From assembly GCF_030708455.1 (NCBI RefSeq), contig NZ_JAUYWF010000005.1, positions 1 through 64,000 on the forward strand: a DNA stretch of 64,000 nucleotides, written 5' to 3'. Every line of letters begins with the position of its first letter. Position 1 is the stretch's first letter. The notes below the pieces were generated by a model that saw only the letters and a list, made by a program, of their open reading frames with translations, had not been told where the DNA came from and ran no database searches. Of this stretch, positions 8,097 to 15,823 are shown one piece after another. This DNA is from Halomonas sp. SSL-5 (GTDB lineage Bacteria; Pseudomonadota; Gammaproteobacteria; Pseudomonadales; Halomonadaceae). Made by a program: the position numbers and the translations under genes.

Positions 8097-9784
8097 TCTC
8101 CTTCCAGGGCCCGACCTTGGGCAAGGTTCAGGGCGGTGGTCAGCTCGGCGGGGGAGAGGGAGATCCAACGGGCCACCACGTGGCGATCGGGACGCACCAG
8201 GTAGGCACTGCCAGGCCTGGTGCCATAGCCGGCGAACAGACTGCCATCTACATCGACCAGGGCCTGGTCATCACCCGGCACGCGCGATGCCCGCAGCAGA
8301 GTAATATCCAGCCCACTTGAGCGCAGGCTCTGCACTTCCTGCTCCAGCGCCTTGTCGATGCGCCCATCCTCGCTGAAATGGAGGAGGTTGAAGCCGCTGC
8401 CGAGATGGTCCAGCAGGAAGTCATCGTCGCCCAGGCGACGATTGATCAGCGGCGCCCCGGGGGTTGGGCCGGCCTCGAAGGCGGGATCATCGGCCAGGGT
8501 CAACGGGCTCTCCGCGTAGGTATAGGGGGTCACCTGGCGAGGGTTGGCGAAGCCGCTGGCGTAATCATTATGGAACGCCAGCGCCAGCGCGGCATCGCGC
8601 ATCAGTGCATAACCACGGGTCGGTGGGGTCATGAAGCGTGTGCTCTTGCCGGCATTGGCGAACACATCCAGGGTGGCGCCGCGGCGCTCCGGGCTATAGC
8701 TGTCGAGCAGGCGATCCTGCGCCTGCCCCTTGAGCACTGCTGCCAGCTTCCAGCCGGCATTGGCGGCGTCCGCCAGGCCGTTGTTGAGCCCGCGAACGCC
8801 GAATATCGGCACCAGGTGGGCGCTGTCACCGATGAACAGCACGCGCCCATGGCGGTAATCATCAAGGGCCAGTGTGTAGGCCTTGTAGAGGCTCCACCAC
8901 TCCAGCTCCCAGTCGCCCTCCTCATGCATCACGTCACGCACGATCAGCTCGACCTTCTCGCGGATCTCTTCCTCGCGAACCGCCTCTTCCGGGTCTTCCC
9001 CCGGCGCCAGCTGATAGTCGATGCGCCAGATGTCATCGGGCTGCTTGTGGACCAGGATGGTGGTGTCGGGCATCGCCTGGGAGTGGAAGAAGGCGCGACG
9101 CTCGGTGGGGAAGGCGGACTTCAGGCGCACGTCGGCGATCACATAGCGGCCCTCGTAGGCCTGGCCATGCAGGGAGAGGTCAAGGGCCTCGCGAATCCGG
9201 CTGCGCCCGCCGTCGGCGGCCAGCAGGTAGTCGCACTGCAGCCGGTAGTCACCCGCGGGCGTGGTCACCTCCAGGGTGGCACCGTCGTCACTCTGGCTCA
9301 CGCCGGTCAGCCTGCTCTGCCAACGCATCTCGATCAGCTCGCTGGCGTGGGCCTTGTCGATCAGGAACTGCTCGATGTACTGCTGCTGCAGGTTGTACAT
9401 CGGGTAGTAGCGCTCCTGGTCGGAGTGCGGCATGCGGAAGCGATAGATCTCGCGGTCGCGGAAGTAGGTGCGTCCCTGGGTCCAGCCCAGCCCCTTCTGC
9501 TCGAAGGGTGCATCGATGCCGAGCTGCTGCAGGATCTCGAGGCTGTGGCGGGAGATGCAGATCGCGCGGGAGCCGTCGTTGACGGTGTCCTTGTCATCCA
9601 GCACCACGGAGGCGATACCGTGGCGGGCCAGCTCCAGGGCGGCCGTCACCCCTACGGGGCCGGCACCGGCGATGGCGACCGGGTGGCGCACCGTCTCGCC
9701 ATCCAGTTCGGGAGGGCGAATGAAGGGAAAATGGGGATATTCGAAATAGAGCGAATCGGTTTCTGAGCGTCCGGCGGGTCGCAT
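8093..9784 (-). CDS. FAD-dependent aromatic hydroxylase, second MhaA/MhpA-like paralogue
   Basis: This 563-aa flavoprotein has the same plan as the protein at 1443-3167: GxGxxG (AGAGPVGVTAA), DG motif (ADGGRSR) and GD motif (FIGDSAHLVPIFGVRG). The ATG at 9784 was chosen because AGGAGG lies five bases upstream; a GTG two codons earlier would overlap that site. It forms a two-gene unit with the downstream DUF2783 gene and is divergent from the LuxR-type regulator, with a 23-bp palindrome between them. The sequence has drifted far from the first paralogue, so it may act on another substrate, for example a different meta-hydroxylated phenyl acid, feeding the same ring-cleavage step. The exact substrate is unknown. 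Confidence 0.82.
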   Translation of the reverse strand: MRPAGRSETDSLYFEYPHFPFIRPPELDGETVRHPVAIAGAGPVGVTAALELARHGIASVVLDDKDTVNDGSRAICISRHSLEILQQLGIDAPFEQKGLGWTQGRTYFRDREIYRFRMPHSDQERYYPMYNLQQQYIEQFLIDKAHASELIEMRWQSRLTGVSQSDDGATLEVTTPAGDYRLQCDYLLAADGGRSRIREALDLSLHGQAYEGRYVIADVRLKSAFPTERRAFFHSQAMPDTTILVHKQPDDIWRIDYQLAPGEDPEEAVREEEIREKVELIVRDVMHEEGDWELEWWSLYKAYTLALDDYRHGRVLFIGDSAHLVPIFGVRGLNNGLADAANAGWKLAAVLKGQAQDRLLDSYSPERRGATLDVFANAGKSTRFMTPPTRGYALMRDAALALAFHNDYASGFANPRQVTPYTYAESPLTLADDPAFEAGPTPGAPLINRRLGDDDFLLDHLGSGFNLLHFSEDGRIDKALEQEVQSLRSSGLDITLLRASRVPGDDQALVDVDGSLFAGYGTRPGSAYLVRPDRHVVARWISLSPAELTTALNLAQGRALEGE

Positions 9785-9858
9785 GGACACCTCCTGCAGG
9801 GGTTGGGGTTGTTGTGGTCTGACGTGGACGCAGCTTATCCCCGTGCTACCCTCCCCTC

Positions 9859-9881
9859 ATGTCCCTATAAAAAGGGGACAT
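9859..9881. promoter_or_regulatory. 23-bp palindrome, candidate regulator operator
   Basis: ATGTCCC and GGGACAT form a perfect 7-bp inverted repeat around a 9-base A/T-rich spacer (TATAAAAAG). It lies in the 132-bp gap between the second flavoprotein gene and the LuxR-type regulator, about 35 bases before the regulator start. This is the expected place for a site controlling both divergent promoters, probably bound by the LuxR-type protein itself. Confidence 0.45.
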
Positions 9882-9916
9882 TCGACGCTTTCCCCTCGAC
9901 CAAGGTAGAAGCCGAC

Positions 9917-10699
9917 ATGTCCACTGGCTTGCCCGCAGACCGGGAACCCGACTGGCCGGCGCTCATGGCCATCCTGGCCGACTGCGTGGCCGAGTTGGGC
10001 AACGAGACGTTTGGTGATCATCTGACCGCTCTACTCCGCAGGAGCCTGGGCGTCGAGCAGTGCATCCTCTTTGCCTATACCCGCGGCGACGCCATGGCGT
10101 ACCTGCTGGTGGATAACAGGCGCTACCCCAAGGTGGCCGGGCGGCTCGCGCGCCTGTATGCCGGCGGGCTGTTTCGCCAGGACCCCAACTATCCTCGGCT
10201 GCGCCAGCTGCTGCAGGCAGGCGACAGGCAAGAGGATGCCGAGCTGATCCCCATGCCCGAGGACATGTCACCGGCCTACCGCAGCCACCTGTTCGCCTTC
10301 CCCGACCTGGCCGACAAGGCCTCCCTCGTGATACCTGCCCCCGATACCATCTACTACCTGAACCTCTACCGGAACCTGGCGCGCGGCCCCTTCAGCCGCA
10401 CCGACCTGGAAAGGCTGCAGGCCCTGACACCGCTGATCGCCAGCCTGGTCCGACGCCACTACCGCCAGGCACGCCCGGCCGCCCTGCCTGCACGACATGA
10501 GGATGCGGAAGCCCTTCAGGCACTCTCAAGGCGCGAACGCGAGCTCTGCCTTCTCCTGCTCCATGGCCACACCCTCAAGACCGCCGCCGCCGAACTCGAG
10601 ATCGCGCTCTCCACCGCCGAGACCTTCCGCAAGCGCGCCTATGCCAAGCTCGGCGTGCGCTCCAAGGCGGAGCTGCTGGCGCTGTGTCGACGAGGCTGA
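9917..10699 (+). CDS. LuxR-family transcriptional regulator
   Basis: This 260-aa protein ends in a LuxR-type helix-turn-helix (about residues 200-258): LSRRERELCLLLLHGHTLKTAA followed by AKLGVRSKAELL. The N-terminal 180 residues show no receiver-domain signature and probably sense a ligand. The ATG at 9917 (MSTGLPADRE) was preferred to an upstream in-frame start that would cover the palindrome at 9859-9881. It is divergent from the second flavoprotein/DUF2783 unit, so it most likely controls that unit in response to an aromatic compound. LuxR-type control of similar hydroxylase genes is plausible, but the ligand is unknown. Confidence 0.8.
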   Translation: MSTGLPADREPDWPALMAILADCVAELGNETFGDHLTALLRRSLGVEQCILFAYTRGDAMAYLLVDNRRYPKVAGRLARLYAGGLFRQDPNYPRLRQLLQAGDRQEDAELIPMPEDMSPAYRSHLFAFPDLADKASLVIPAPDTIYYLNLYRNLARGPFSRTDLERLQALTPLIASLVRRHYRQARPAALPARHEDAEALQALSRRERELCLLLLHGHTLKTAAAELEIALSTAETFRKRAYAKLGVRSKAELLALCRRG

Positions 10700-10714
10700 A
10701 GGCCAGAATGACAA

Positions 10715-10735
10715 GCCCCGGCACCAGGCCGGGGC
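10715..10735. terminator. GC-rich hairpin between convergent genes
   Basis: GCCCCGGC and GCCGGGGC form an 8-bp stem with a 5-base loop, between the end of the LuxR-type gene and the end of the TRAP binding-protein gene. The T-tract is weak on both sides, so it is at best a modest terminator. Confidence 0.4.
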
Positions 10736-10790
10736 GGTTCACGCAACGCTCGACGGAGCCGACGATCGGCAGCATCGGCCGCGCCGGGGC

Positions 10791-11849
10791 TTACCCCTCC
10801 TCGACGATGTCGGCTTCGGTCAGCCCCGGCGCTTCGCCGGCCGCCTCCAGCTGCGCGTAGAAGTGCGCCAGGGCGGCCTCGCCGTCCACGCCCTTCTCGG
10901 CCACCGTCTCGGCCCACTGTTCGGGCAGATCCTCGACCAGGGTCATGAAGCGCTCGACCTCCTCCTGAGGCAACTCGATGAAGGTGTTGCCCATCTCCTC
11001 GGCAAAGGCCATGCCGCGCTCATCGACGACGTCCATCATGAAACCGAAAAGTCGTGACAGGCGCTCGCCGGAGACCGACATCAGCGCCTCGCGATCCTCC
11101 GCGGGGAGGGAGGCCAGGGTGTCGGGGTTCATCACCAGTGAGAAGCTACCGCGATAGAAGCCTCCCGGGATCAACACGGTATTGGGCAACACCTCGGAGA
11201 GGCGGAAGCTCTTGAGGCCTTCTCGGGTCAGCATGGCCCCATCGATGACGCCTTGGGAGGCTGCCTCGTAGGTGTTGCCCGGCGGCAGGGCCACACCGGT
11301 CAGGCCCAGCGCCTCCGAGATATCCGCCATGACGCCACCGCCGATGCGCACCCGATTGCCGGGCAGATCGGCAAGGCGCTCGATGGGCTCTTCGAGGAAG
11401 AGGGTCCCGGGGCCATGGACCCCGAGCCCGATGACCTCGACGCCGCGGTGTTCGTTCTGCTCGGTGAAGAACGCCTGGTGGGTGCGCCAGTAGGCCACCG
11501 AAGCGTCCTCGGAGGAGAAGGCCTCGAAGGTGGGAAACTCCGGCAGCTTGGTGAGCTCGAAGCGCCCCGGCATCAGGCCGTGGAACAGCCAGGTGGCGTC
11601 GGCCACACCGTCGGCGATCAGCTCCATCTGAGCGTCGGGCGGGCCCATGTCATGAATGATATTGACGGTGACGCGCCCGTCGGTGGCCTCCTCCAGCCAG
11701 CGACTCCAGGTGGGCCAGACGATGGTGTTGACGCCGTGGTTGGGCCCCGCCCAGGTGCTGATCTGGAGCTCGGTGGCCGCCGTGGCGCCCTGGAAGGCGC
11801 CTAGGGTCATCAGGGCGGAGAATGTCGTCAGTGTCGCCAGCTTCTTCAT
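10791..11849 (-). CDS. TRAP transporter solute-binding protein (DctP family)
   Basis: This 352-aa periplasmic protein has an N-terminal signal peptide (KK, hydrophobic stretch, then GATA-A cleavage around residue 25). The DctP features are present: ELQISTWAGPNHGVN at the start and the RIGGG segment near residue 190, where the family keeps the arginine that binds the substrate carboxylate. It should capture an organic acid for TRAP import. No permease gene is adjacent; the only one seen is the truncated dctQ at the left edge, 10.6 kb away. It lies 68 bases downstream of the P450 gene on the same strand, which suggests shared transcription and a P450 substrate or product as ligand. Confidence 0.88.
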   Translation of the reverse strand: MKKLATLTTFSALMTLGAFQGATAATELQISTWAGPNHGVNTIVWPTWSRWLEEATDGRVTVNIIHDMGPPDAQMELIADGVADATWLFHGLMPGRFELTKLPEFPTFEAFSSEDASVAYWRTHQAFFTEQNEHRGVEVIGLGVHGPGTLFLEEPIERLADLPGNRVRIGGGVMADISEALGLTGVALPPGNTYEAASQGVIDGAMLTREGLKSFRLSEVLPNTVLIPGGFYRGSFSLVMNPDTLASLPAEDREALMSVSGERLSRLFGFMMDVVDERGMAFAEEMGNTFIELPQEEVERFMTLVEDLPEQWAETVAEKGVDGEAALAHFYAQLEAAGEAPGLTEADIVEEG

Positions 11850-11917
11850 TGTCGTTTTCCTTCGTCGTTCACGTCAGGGTTGGCGTACGCCTCGGGGCGT
11901 CTTGAGTACCGTCGGTC

Positions 11918-14308
11918 TTAGAGGGAGAGCACCAGTCGCTTGCCCTTGGCGCGCGAACAGCAGGCCATCATCCGGTCGCTGGCATCGCGCTCGGCACGGC
12001 TGAGCACCAGGTCACGGTGATCGATGTCGCCCTCGACCACCGCCACTTCACAGGTACCGCACAGGCCTTCACAGCAGTCGCTGGGCACATCCACACCGGC
12101 CGCCGTCAGCGCCTCGAGCAGGGTCTGGTCGTTGCCGACCTCGACCGTCAGTTCGGAGTCCGCCAGCACCGCTTCGAAGCCATGTTCGTGCTCGGCGTCG
12201 AGGATGCCGGAGCGAGCCGTGAAATGCTCCACATGTAGCGTGCCCTCGGGCCACTGCCTCTCCTCCGCCAGCGCCTCGAGCGCCTCCAGCATGCGCTCTG
12301 GGCCGCAGGCGTAAACCTGCTCACCCCTGGACAGGCCACTCAGCGCTTGCGGCAGGTCGAGGCGGCAGCCTTCGTCGCCGGCATGGAGGGTCAGCGCCGC
12401 GGCATGGTCGCGTTCGACACGATCCACAAAGGCCATGGTCCGCCGACTGGCGCCACAGTAGTGCAGCGCGTAGGGCTTGCCGAGAGCCTTGAGCCGGTCG
12501 GCCATGGCCAGGATCGGCGTGATGCCGATACCGCCCGCAATCAGGGTATAGCGCGGTGCGGTCTCGTCCAGAGGGAAATGGTTCTTGGGACCGGCGATAT
12601 GCAGCACGTCACCCGACTCGACCGTCGCGTGGAAATGGGCCGAGCCGCCGCGCCCCTCGGGCTCGCGCAGGATGGCGATGGACAGGCGGCTGCGATCATC
12701 GCGTGTCCCGCACAGCGAGTAGTAGCGGCGCCACTCGCTCGCTACCGGCTCGATAGGCAAGTCGGGGGAGCAGGCAGGCAGCTCACACGATACCAGCTCG
12801 ATATGCGAGCCGGGGGACCAGTCGGGCAGCCCGCGCCCGTGGGGATCGGCCAGGTCGATGCGGATCACCGCTTCGGCCTCGCGTACCACATCGGTGACCA
12901 CGACCCGGCGCAGGATGTCATCCTTGGTCGGCGCGCCGATGGAAAAATGCGTGGGGTTATCCAGCACCTCACGGGTGCGCCGTTCGGGATTCTGGGCGGG
13001 CTCCCACTCCACCCATAGCGACTTGGGTCCCCGGAACGAGGTGTTGGGCAGATATTCGAACGTCTGGTCCTCGACCAGCTGCAGATGCGGCAGGCGGCGA
13101 ACAAATTCATCCAGGATGACTCGCATCTCCAGACGGGCGATGTTCTTGCCCATGCACTGGTGCGCCCCATAGCCGAAGGTGAGATGTTCCGCTGCGTTCT
13201 GGCGGTAGATATCGAAATCATCGGGATTCTCGAAGTGATGCGGGTCCCGATTGGCCGACGCCTGCACGACCAGCAGCTTGCCGCCCTCGGGAATCTTGAC
13301 GCCGCCCACTTCGGTGTCGCGGGTGGCGATACGGCGCCAGGCCACGACCGAACCGACGACACGCAGACACTCCTCGACCGCGCTGGGAATCAGTGCCGGG
13401 TTCTCGCAGAGGTCGTTCCAGGATTCGCGGTTCGACAGCAGGATGCGGAAGGCATTGGCGGTGGCGAAGGCGGTAGTTTCATGGGCGGCCACCAGGATCG
13501 CCATCATCATCGAGCGCAGATAGCTCTCCGTCACGATGTCGGGGTGCACTTCGTGCATGCGGATCGAATCGTACATCCAGCCCTCGCCGGTGGGGTCGGC
13601 ACGCATGCGGTCGAGGATCTCCTGTGCCGTCTGCCAGAACCGGCCGACATCCTCGGCGATCTGCAGCTGCTCTTCCGGGGTGGGGCGACCCCAGGTATTG
13701 AGCGTGTGGGCGACCGAGAACTTGCGCAGCTCCTGGGCATCCTCCTTGGGCACACCCAGGAAGCGCAGCGCCACCGTCATGGGAATCTCGCGGAACATCT
13801 CCGCCACCAGGTCGACGCGCCCCTTGTCGATGAAGCGGTCCATATAGTCGCGCGCCAGCTCGCGTATCCACCCCTCGTGTTTCTCGAGATTCTCGGGCAA
13901 AAAGGCGTCCATCAGCAGCCGGCGTCGCTGCATGTGGTCCGGTTCGTCCTCGTTGACCATGGTGCGGCGCATCGCGTAGCCGTAGCTCTCGAGAATCTTC
14001 GTTGCTTCGGGCGGCGCCGGGGTGAGCTTTTCCAGCGCAATGGAGGGCGAGAAGGTGTGGTTGTCGCGAAAGACCGCCTTGACGTCCTCATAGCGGCTCA
14101 CCACCCAGTAGCCGAGCCTGGGGCTCCAGAACACCGGCTCCTGATCCCGGGACCAGCGCAGCGCCTCGGCGGGATCCAGCTGATAGGGACGGTCGAAGGG
14201 GTCGAAGGCCGCCGCCTCGGGGGAGACAGGGCAGCCGTTGGGGGCCGACTCGGCCGCCCGATGGAAGGGGCAACCGCCCGCGCCGGAGGAAGAGGGGGTA
14301 GAGATCAT
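11918..14308 (-). CDS. Self-sufficient cytochrome P450 fused to FMN/[2Fe-2S] reductase (CYP116B-type)
   Basis: This 796-aa fusion has a P450 domain (about 1-440) and a phthalate-dioxygenase-reductase-like domain (about 460-796). P450 marks are AHETT in the I helix (275-279), ExxR (E313, R316) and the haem loop FGYGAHQCMG with C385. The reductase has RYYSL for FMN (528-532), GGIGITP and CGP for NAD(P)H, and a plant-type [2Fe-2S] site (C745, C750, C753, C783). CYP116B enzymes take electrons directly from NAD(P)H. GGAG six bases before ATG 14308 fixes the start; a longer frame adds 15 residues. It is divergent from an IclR regulator and followed by a TRAP binding protein. The natural substrate is unknown; an aromatic acid feeding homogentisate is an inference. 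Confidence 0.93.
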   Translation of the reverse strand: MISTPSSSGAGGCPFHRAAESAPNGCPVSPEAAAFDPFDRPYQLDPAEALRWSRDQEPVFWSPRLGYWVVSRYEDVKAVFRDNHTFSPSIALEKLTPAPPEATKILESYGYAMRRTMVNEDEPDHMQRRRLLMDAFLPENLEKHEGWIRELARDYMDRFIDKGRVDLVAEMFREIPMTVALRFLGVPKEDAQELRKFSVAHTLNTWGRPTPEEQLQIAEDVGRFWQTAQEILDRMRADPTGEGWMYDSIRMHEVHPDIVTESYLRSMMMAILVAAHETTAFATANAFRILLSNRESWNDLCENPALIPSAVEECLRVVGSVVAWRRIATRDTEVGGVKIPEGGKLLVVQASANRDPHHFENPDDFDIYRQNAAEHLTFGYGAHQCMGKNIARLEMRVILDEFVRRLPHLQLVEDQTFEYLPNTSFRGPKSLWVEWEPAQNPERRTREVLDNPTHFSIGAPTKDDILRRVVVTDVVREAEAVIRIDLADPHGRGLPDWSPGSHIELVSCELPACSPDLPIEPVASEWRRYYSLCGTRDDRSRLSIAILREPEGRGGSAHFHATVESGDVLHIAGPKNHFPLDETAPRYTLIAGGIGITPILAMADRLKALGKPYALHYCGASRRTMAFVDRVERDHAAALTLHAGDEGCRLDLPQALSGLSRGEQVYACGPERMLEALEALAEERQWPEGTLHVEHFTARSGILDAEHEHGFEAVLADSELTVEVGNDQTLLEALTAAGVDVPSDCCEGLCGTCEVAVVEGDIDHRDLVLSRAERDASDRMMACCSRAKGKRLVLSL

Positions 14309-14469
14309 GCTGGGCTCCAGGAGGTTCGACTTATAATTACTTTTATCGCACACTGTGTATCAACCATCGCACATGCCGAAAGGTAAGCCCCTTCACTGTC
14401 GGCGTCAAATGTGCTCCTCACGCCCGGGCGCGGCCCTGCCCGGGCCCCAGGCCGAACGAGGTGCCCCGA
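14309..14469. promoter_or_regulatory. Divergent control region between the P450 and IclR genes
   Basis: This 161-bp gap must hold both promoters. Near the P450 side it is A/T-rich, with a TTGATA-like -35 on the minus strand at 14363-14358 and a small ACAC-T-GTGT palindrome at 14350-14358, a fair candidate for IclR binding. Near the IclR side there is a GC hairpin (CCCGGGC and GCCCGGG) around 14425-14445. No clear -10 box could be fixed for either promoter. Confidence 0.35.
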
Positions 14470-15147
14470 ATGTCCACCACCCTGCAGACCCTGGATCGCG
14501 GCCTGACGGCCCTGGAAATCATCGCCGAGCGTGCCGAGGGACTGAGCGTGGCGGAGCTGGCCGAGCGACTGGAGGTGCATCGCGCCATCGCCTATCGCAT
14601 CGTGGCGACCCTCGAGGGGCATGGGCTGGTGGTTCGCGGCAAGGAGGGAGGGCTGAGGCTGGGGGCCGGTGTGGCCCTGCTGGCCGGTCACTTCCAGCCC
14701 CAGTTGCGGCGAGTGGCTCAGCCACTGCTGGAGCGGCTGGCCTACCAGGCCCGCGCGACCGCCTTCGTCTCCGTGGCCGAGGGCGATGAGGCCGTGGTGA
14801 TCCTGGTCGCCGAGCCGGATGAGGGCCTGCTGCGGGTCGGTTACCGGCTGGGTAGCCGCCATCCGCTGTCACAGGGGGCGGCCGGCCTCGCCATCCTGGC
14901 CGGCCGAGCGGCCCGGCCGAACGACGCGGAGGCGCTCCGGGAGGCACGCCGACAGGGCTACAGCCTGACCAGGGGACAGCTCCAGAAGGGAGCGGTAGGC
15001 GTGGCCAGCCCGATTGTCTCGCGTAGCCCCGAGGCCGGGCTGGAAAGCTGCGTGGGCGTCGTCGCCATGGAGGATCTGGATGTCGAGCGGGCGGCCACCG
15101 CCGTCATGGCCTGCGCGCGCCAGCTTGCCGCGCTGTTGGAAGGCTAG
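14470..15147 (+). CDS. IclR-family transcriptional regulator
   Basis: This 225-aa protein has an N-terminal winged helix-turn-helix (ALEIIAERAEGLSVAELAERL followed by HRAIAYRIVATL, in two blocks) and a C-terminal IclR effector domain ending with the SPIVSRS segment. The ATG at 14470 is used with GAGGTG upstream; a GTG three codons earlier is possible. Members often control catabolic genes, and HmgR of pseudomonads, which controls homogentisate genes, belongs here. Being divergent from the P450, it most likely controls the P450-TRAP unit and perhaps the whole island. Its C-terminal domain is slightly short for the family. Confidence 0.88.
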   Translation: MSTTLQTLDRGLTALEIIAERAEGLSVAELAERLEVHRAIAYRIVATLEGHGLVVRGKEGGLRLGAGVALLAGHFQPQLRRVAQPLLERLAYQARATAFVSVAEGDEAVVILVAEPDEGLLRVGYRLGSRHPLSQGAAGLAILAGRAARPNDAEALREARRQGYSLTRGQLQKGAVGVASPIVSRSPEAGLESCVGVVAMEDLDVERAATAVMACARQLAALLEG

Positions 15148-15203
15148 GCAGGAAGAAGCCTCGATCGCTCGAGGCTCCGGGTGTCATCTGCTGGCCGCCT
15201 TCC

Positions 15204-15647
15204 CTACTGGGCGGCGCGGCTGTCGAACGCGGCGGCGTTGGGGCAGAAGCCGCGGCACTCCTCCACCTCGGCACCGGCGCGCATGGCCTTCCAGCACTGG
15301 CCCACCACCGGGCAGGCATTGCAGGTGGCCCGCATGGCAGCATAGTCCGGGTCGGCGGCCAGCTCGGCGTCCTGGAGGCCGAAGCGCTGCATCATCACCG
15401 GCATCAGGTTCCGGGCCGGCTTGAAGCCCAGGGGCCGCCCGCTCTCGAGCTGACGCGCCATCTCACGCTCGAAGTGGGCATCCAGAGGCGTCTTCAGATC
15501 CTCGAGCATCTCGTTGTAGGTACCCGCCGCCTCATGCTGGATATCCTGTACCAACCGCGGTGTGGTCGCCCGGTAGCAACGCTCGGACAAGCGGGCCCAC
15601 CACGACTGGCGGGAAGCATCGGTACGGGGTGTCGTTGTGGTGGTCAT
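15204..15647 (-). CDS. DUF6455-like cysteine-rich small protein
   Basis: This 147-aa protein starts at MTTTTTPRTD with AGGAG seven bases upstream; a longer frame adds ten residues. The C-terminal part has five ordered cysteines, C-x2-C-x5-C-x12-C-x3-C (CNACPVVGQCW then ECRGFCPN). This resembles the pattern of DUF6455 proteins and could bind metal or an Fe-S cluster. It lies between the IclR gene and pyrB and shows no link to either. The function is unknown. The length count is approximate to one residue. Confidence 0.65.
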   Translation of the reverse strand: MTTTTTPRTDASRQSWWARLSERCYRATTPRLVQDIQHEAAGTYNEMLEDLKTPLDAHFEREMARQLESGRPLGFKPARNLMPVMMQRFGLQDAELAADPDYAAMRATCNACPVVGQCWKAMRAGAEVEECRGFCPNAAAFDSRAAQ

Positions 15648-15823
15648 GGCGTCTCTCCTGTCGTGATGCAATGGCATGTGAGGAGTATCGCGGCCAACCT
15701 CGTCAAGCGCCTTGACTCAGGTCATAAAAAGTTTCATCTGAAACCATCAGCCACAACCGATGAAGCGCCCGGCGCACAGCGCTACACTAGCGACCGTCCA
15801 TTCGCTCCACCGAGGTCGCGCCG

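Noticed and set aside
13085..14386. 433-codon plus-strand frame opposite the P450
   Set aside because: It mirrors P450 codons, shows no family pattern and would run over the P450 start.
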